Assembly (NCBI GenBank): GCA_947475685.1
Contig: CANJNC010000035.1
Location: forward strand, 1-37,821
Reading direction: 5' to 3'
Length of the DNA: 37,821 nucleotides
DNA from: Comamonadaceae bacterium
Lineage (GTDB): Bacteria > Pseudomonadota > Gammaproteobacteria > Burkholderiales > Burkholderiaceae_C
A program made the translations under genes and the position numbers. Of this stretch, positions 37,358-37,821 are shown one piece after another. The number at the start of each line of letters is the position of its first letter. Position 1 is the stretch's first letter. The notes beneath the pieces are model-generated. The model did not search any database, was not told the origin of the DNA, and worked only from the letters and a program-made list of their open reading frames with translations.

Positions 37358-37672
37358 TTATTGCAACTTAATTTCTACATCCACGCCAGCTGGCAAATCC
37401 AATTTCATCAAGGCATCGACCGTTTTGTCAGTTGGATCGACAATGTCCATGAGTCTTTGATGTGTTCTAATTTCTAGCTGATCGCGACTGGATTTGTTCA
37501 CGTGTGGTGAACGCAAAATATCAAACCGCTTCATTCTAGTTGGCAATGGAACTGGCCCCTTAACAATAGCGCCTGTTCTTTTGGCTGTATCCACAATTTC
37601 AGCGGCGGATTGGTCAATAAGTTTGTAGTCAAACGCCTTTAGACGAATTCTAATTTTTTGTTTTGAAGACAT
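37358..37672 (-). CDS. rpsJ: 30S ribosomal protein S10 (NusE)
   Basis: A 104-residue protein of the 30S head that also joins the NusB antitermination complex. [51 protein letters not shown] and [14 protein letters not shown] are standard. Its ribosome-binding site GGAG is formed by the last codons of tuf, only 2 bp separating the genes, so it is cotranscribed and coupled with tuf. Confidence 0.99.
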   Translation of the reverse strand: MSSKQKIRIRLKAFDYKLIDQSAAEIVDTAKRTGAIVKGPVPLPTRMKRFDILRSPHVNKSSRDQLEIRTHQRLMDIVDPTDKTVDALMKLDLPAGVDVEIKLQ

Positions 37673-37674
37673 AA

Positions 37675-37821
37675 TTACTCCAACACTTTGGCAACCACAC
37701 CCGCGCCAACGGTCTTGCCGCCTTCACGAATCGCAAAGCGCAATCCCTCTTCCATCGCAATGGGGTGGATCAACTTCACCGTGATCGCCACGTCGTCTCC
37801 TGGCATCACCATCTCTTTGCC
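37675..37821 (-). CDS. tuf: Elongation factor Tu, C-terminal end only
   Basis: The last 48 residues of EF-Tu are present, from [10 protein letters not shown] through [28 protein letters not shown] to KVLE; the rest lies beyond the window. This is domain III, which helps bind aminoacyl-tRNA and EF-Ts. The fragment has about 57% GC, far above rpsJ next to it (about 42% in its last 60 bases). The tuf-rpsJ order is the usual str-S10 junction. Confidence 0.97.
   Translation of the reverse strand, partial: GKEMVMPGDDVAITVKLIHPIAMEEGLRFAIREGGKTVGAGVVAKVLE

Overview
The window looks like a chromosomal segment of a betaproteobacterium of the order Burkholderiales, most likely near Comamonadaceae. This rests on gene content and order: transketolase-gap, lplT divergent from alanine racemase, maeB, a barstar-family protein starting MDTPLR, ksgA-surA-lptD, an incomplete phosphotransferase system (EIIA-HPr-EI) and an S3 protein with a long Ala/Arg/Pro-rich tail. 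It cannot be proven without a search. Base composition falls from about 53% GC at the left (sampled in glcE) to about 35-42% around 28-37 kb, then rises to 57% in the tuf fragment at the right edge. No rRNA, tRNA, CRISPR array, insertion sequence or phage gene is visible. All genes appear intact except the two cut by the window edges.

Layout: 1-1.8 kb holds a small membrane protein (cut) and radA on the minus strand. 2.0-7.7 kb is a plus-strand run of central carbon genes, tkt-gap-glcE-glcF. 7.7-9.5 kb is lplT-gpx (minus), divergent from alr. 10.9-14.1 kb holds an HpaI-type aldolase (minus) divergent from murU-pepP. 14.2-14.9 kb is a rubrerythrin plus a stand-alone rubredoxin closed by a strong terminator. 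15.1-18.2 kb has maeB and an orphan barstar-family protein. 18.3-22.9 kb is the envelope cluster lptD-surA-ksgA (minus), divergent from amgK-rsmE. 24.9-30.2 kb is a minus-strand run: lipoprotein, MFS carrier, EIIA, HPr, EI, hydroxypyruvate isomerase. 30.3-32.2 kb holds a cytochrome c' divergent from a b561-type cytochrome, then a Prx5-like peroxiredoxin. 32.3-37.8 kb is the S10 ribosomal operon, tuf(end)-rpsJ // rplC-rplD-rplW-rplB-rpsS-rplV-rpsC-rplP-rpmC-rpsQ.

How the genes fit together: tkt, gap, glcEF, hyi and maeB concern two- to four-carbon metabolism (glycolate oxidation, hydroxypyruvate, pentose phosphate/glycolysis, malate). AmgK and MurU are successive steps of N-acetylmuramate recycling and Alr supplies D-alanine, while LptD, SurA and LplT serve the outer membrane. 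Gpx, rubrerythrin and Prx are three independent peroxide-removal routes. I see no clearly new defence or mobile system. The most interesting points are a near-perfect 25-bp inverted repeat lying on the cytochrome c' promoter, the split rubrerythrin/rubredoxin unit with a palindrome in its promoter spacer, an orphan barstar, a carrier gene fused translationally to the regulatory PTS genes, a 173-bp structured gap between rpsJ and rplC, and several gene pairs that are usually adjacent in relatives but are separated here.
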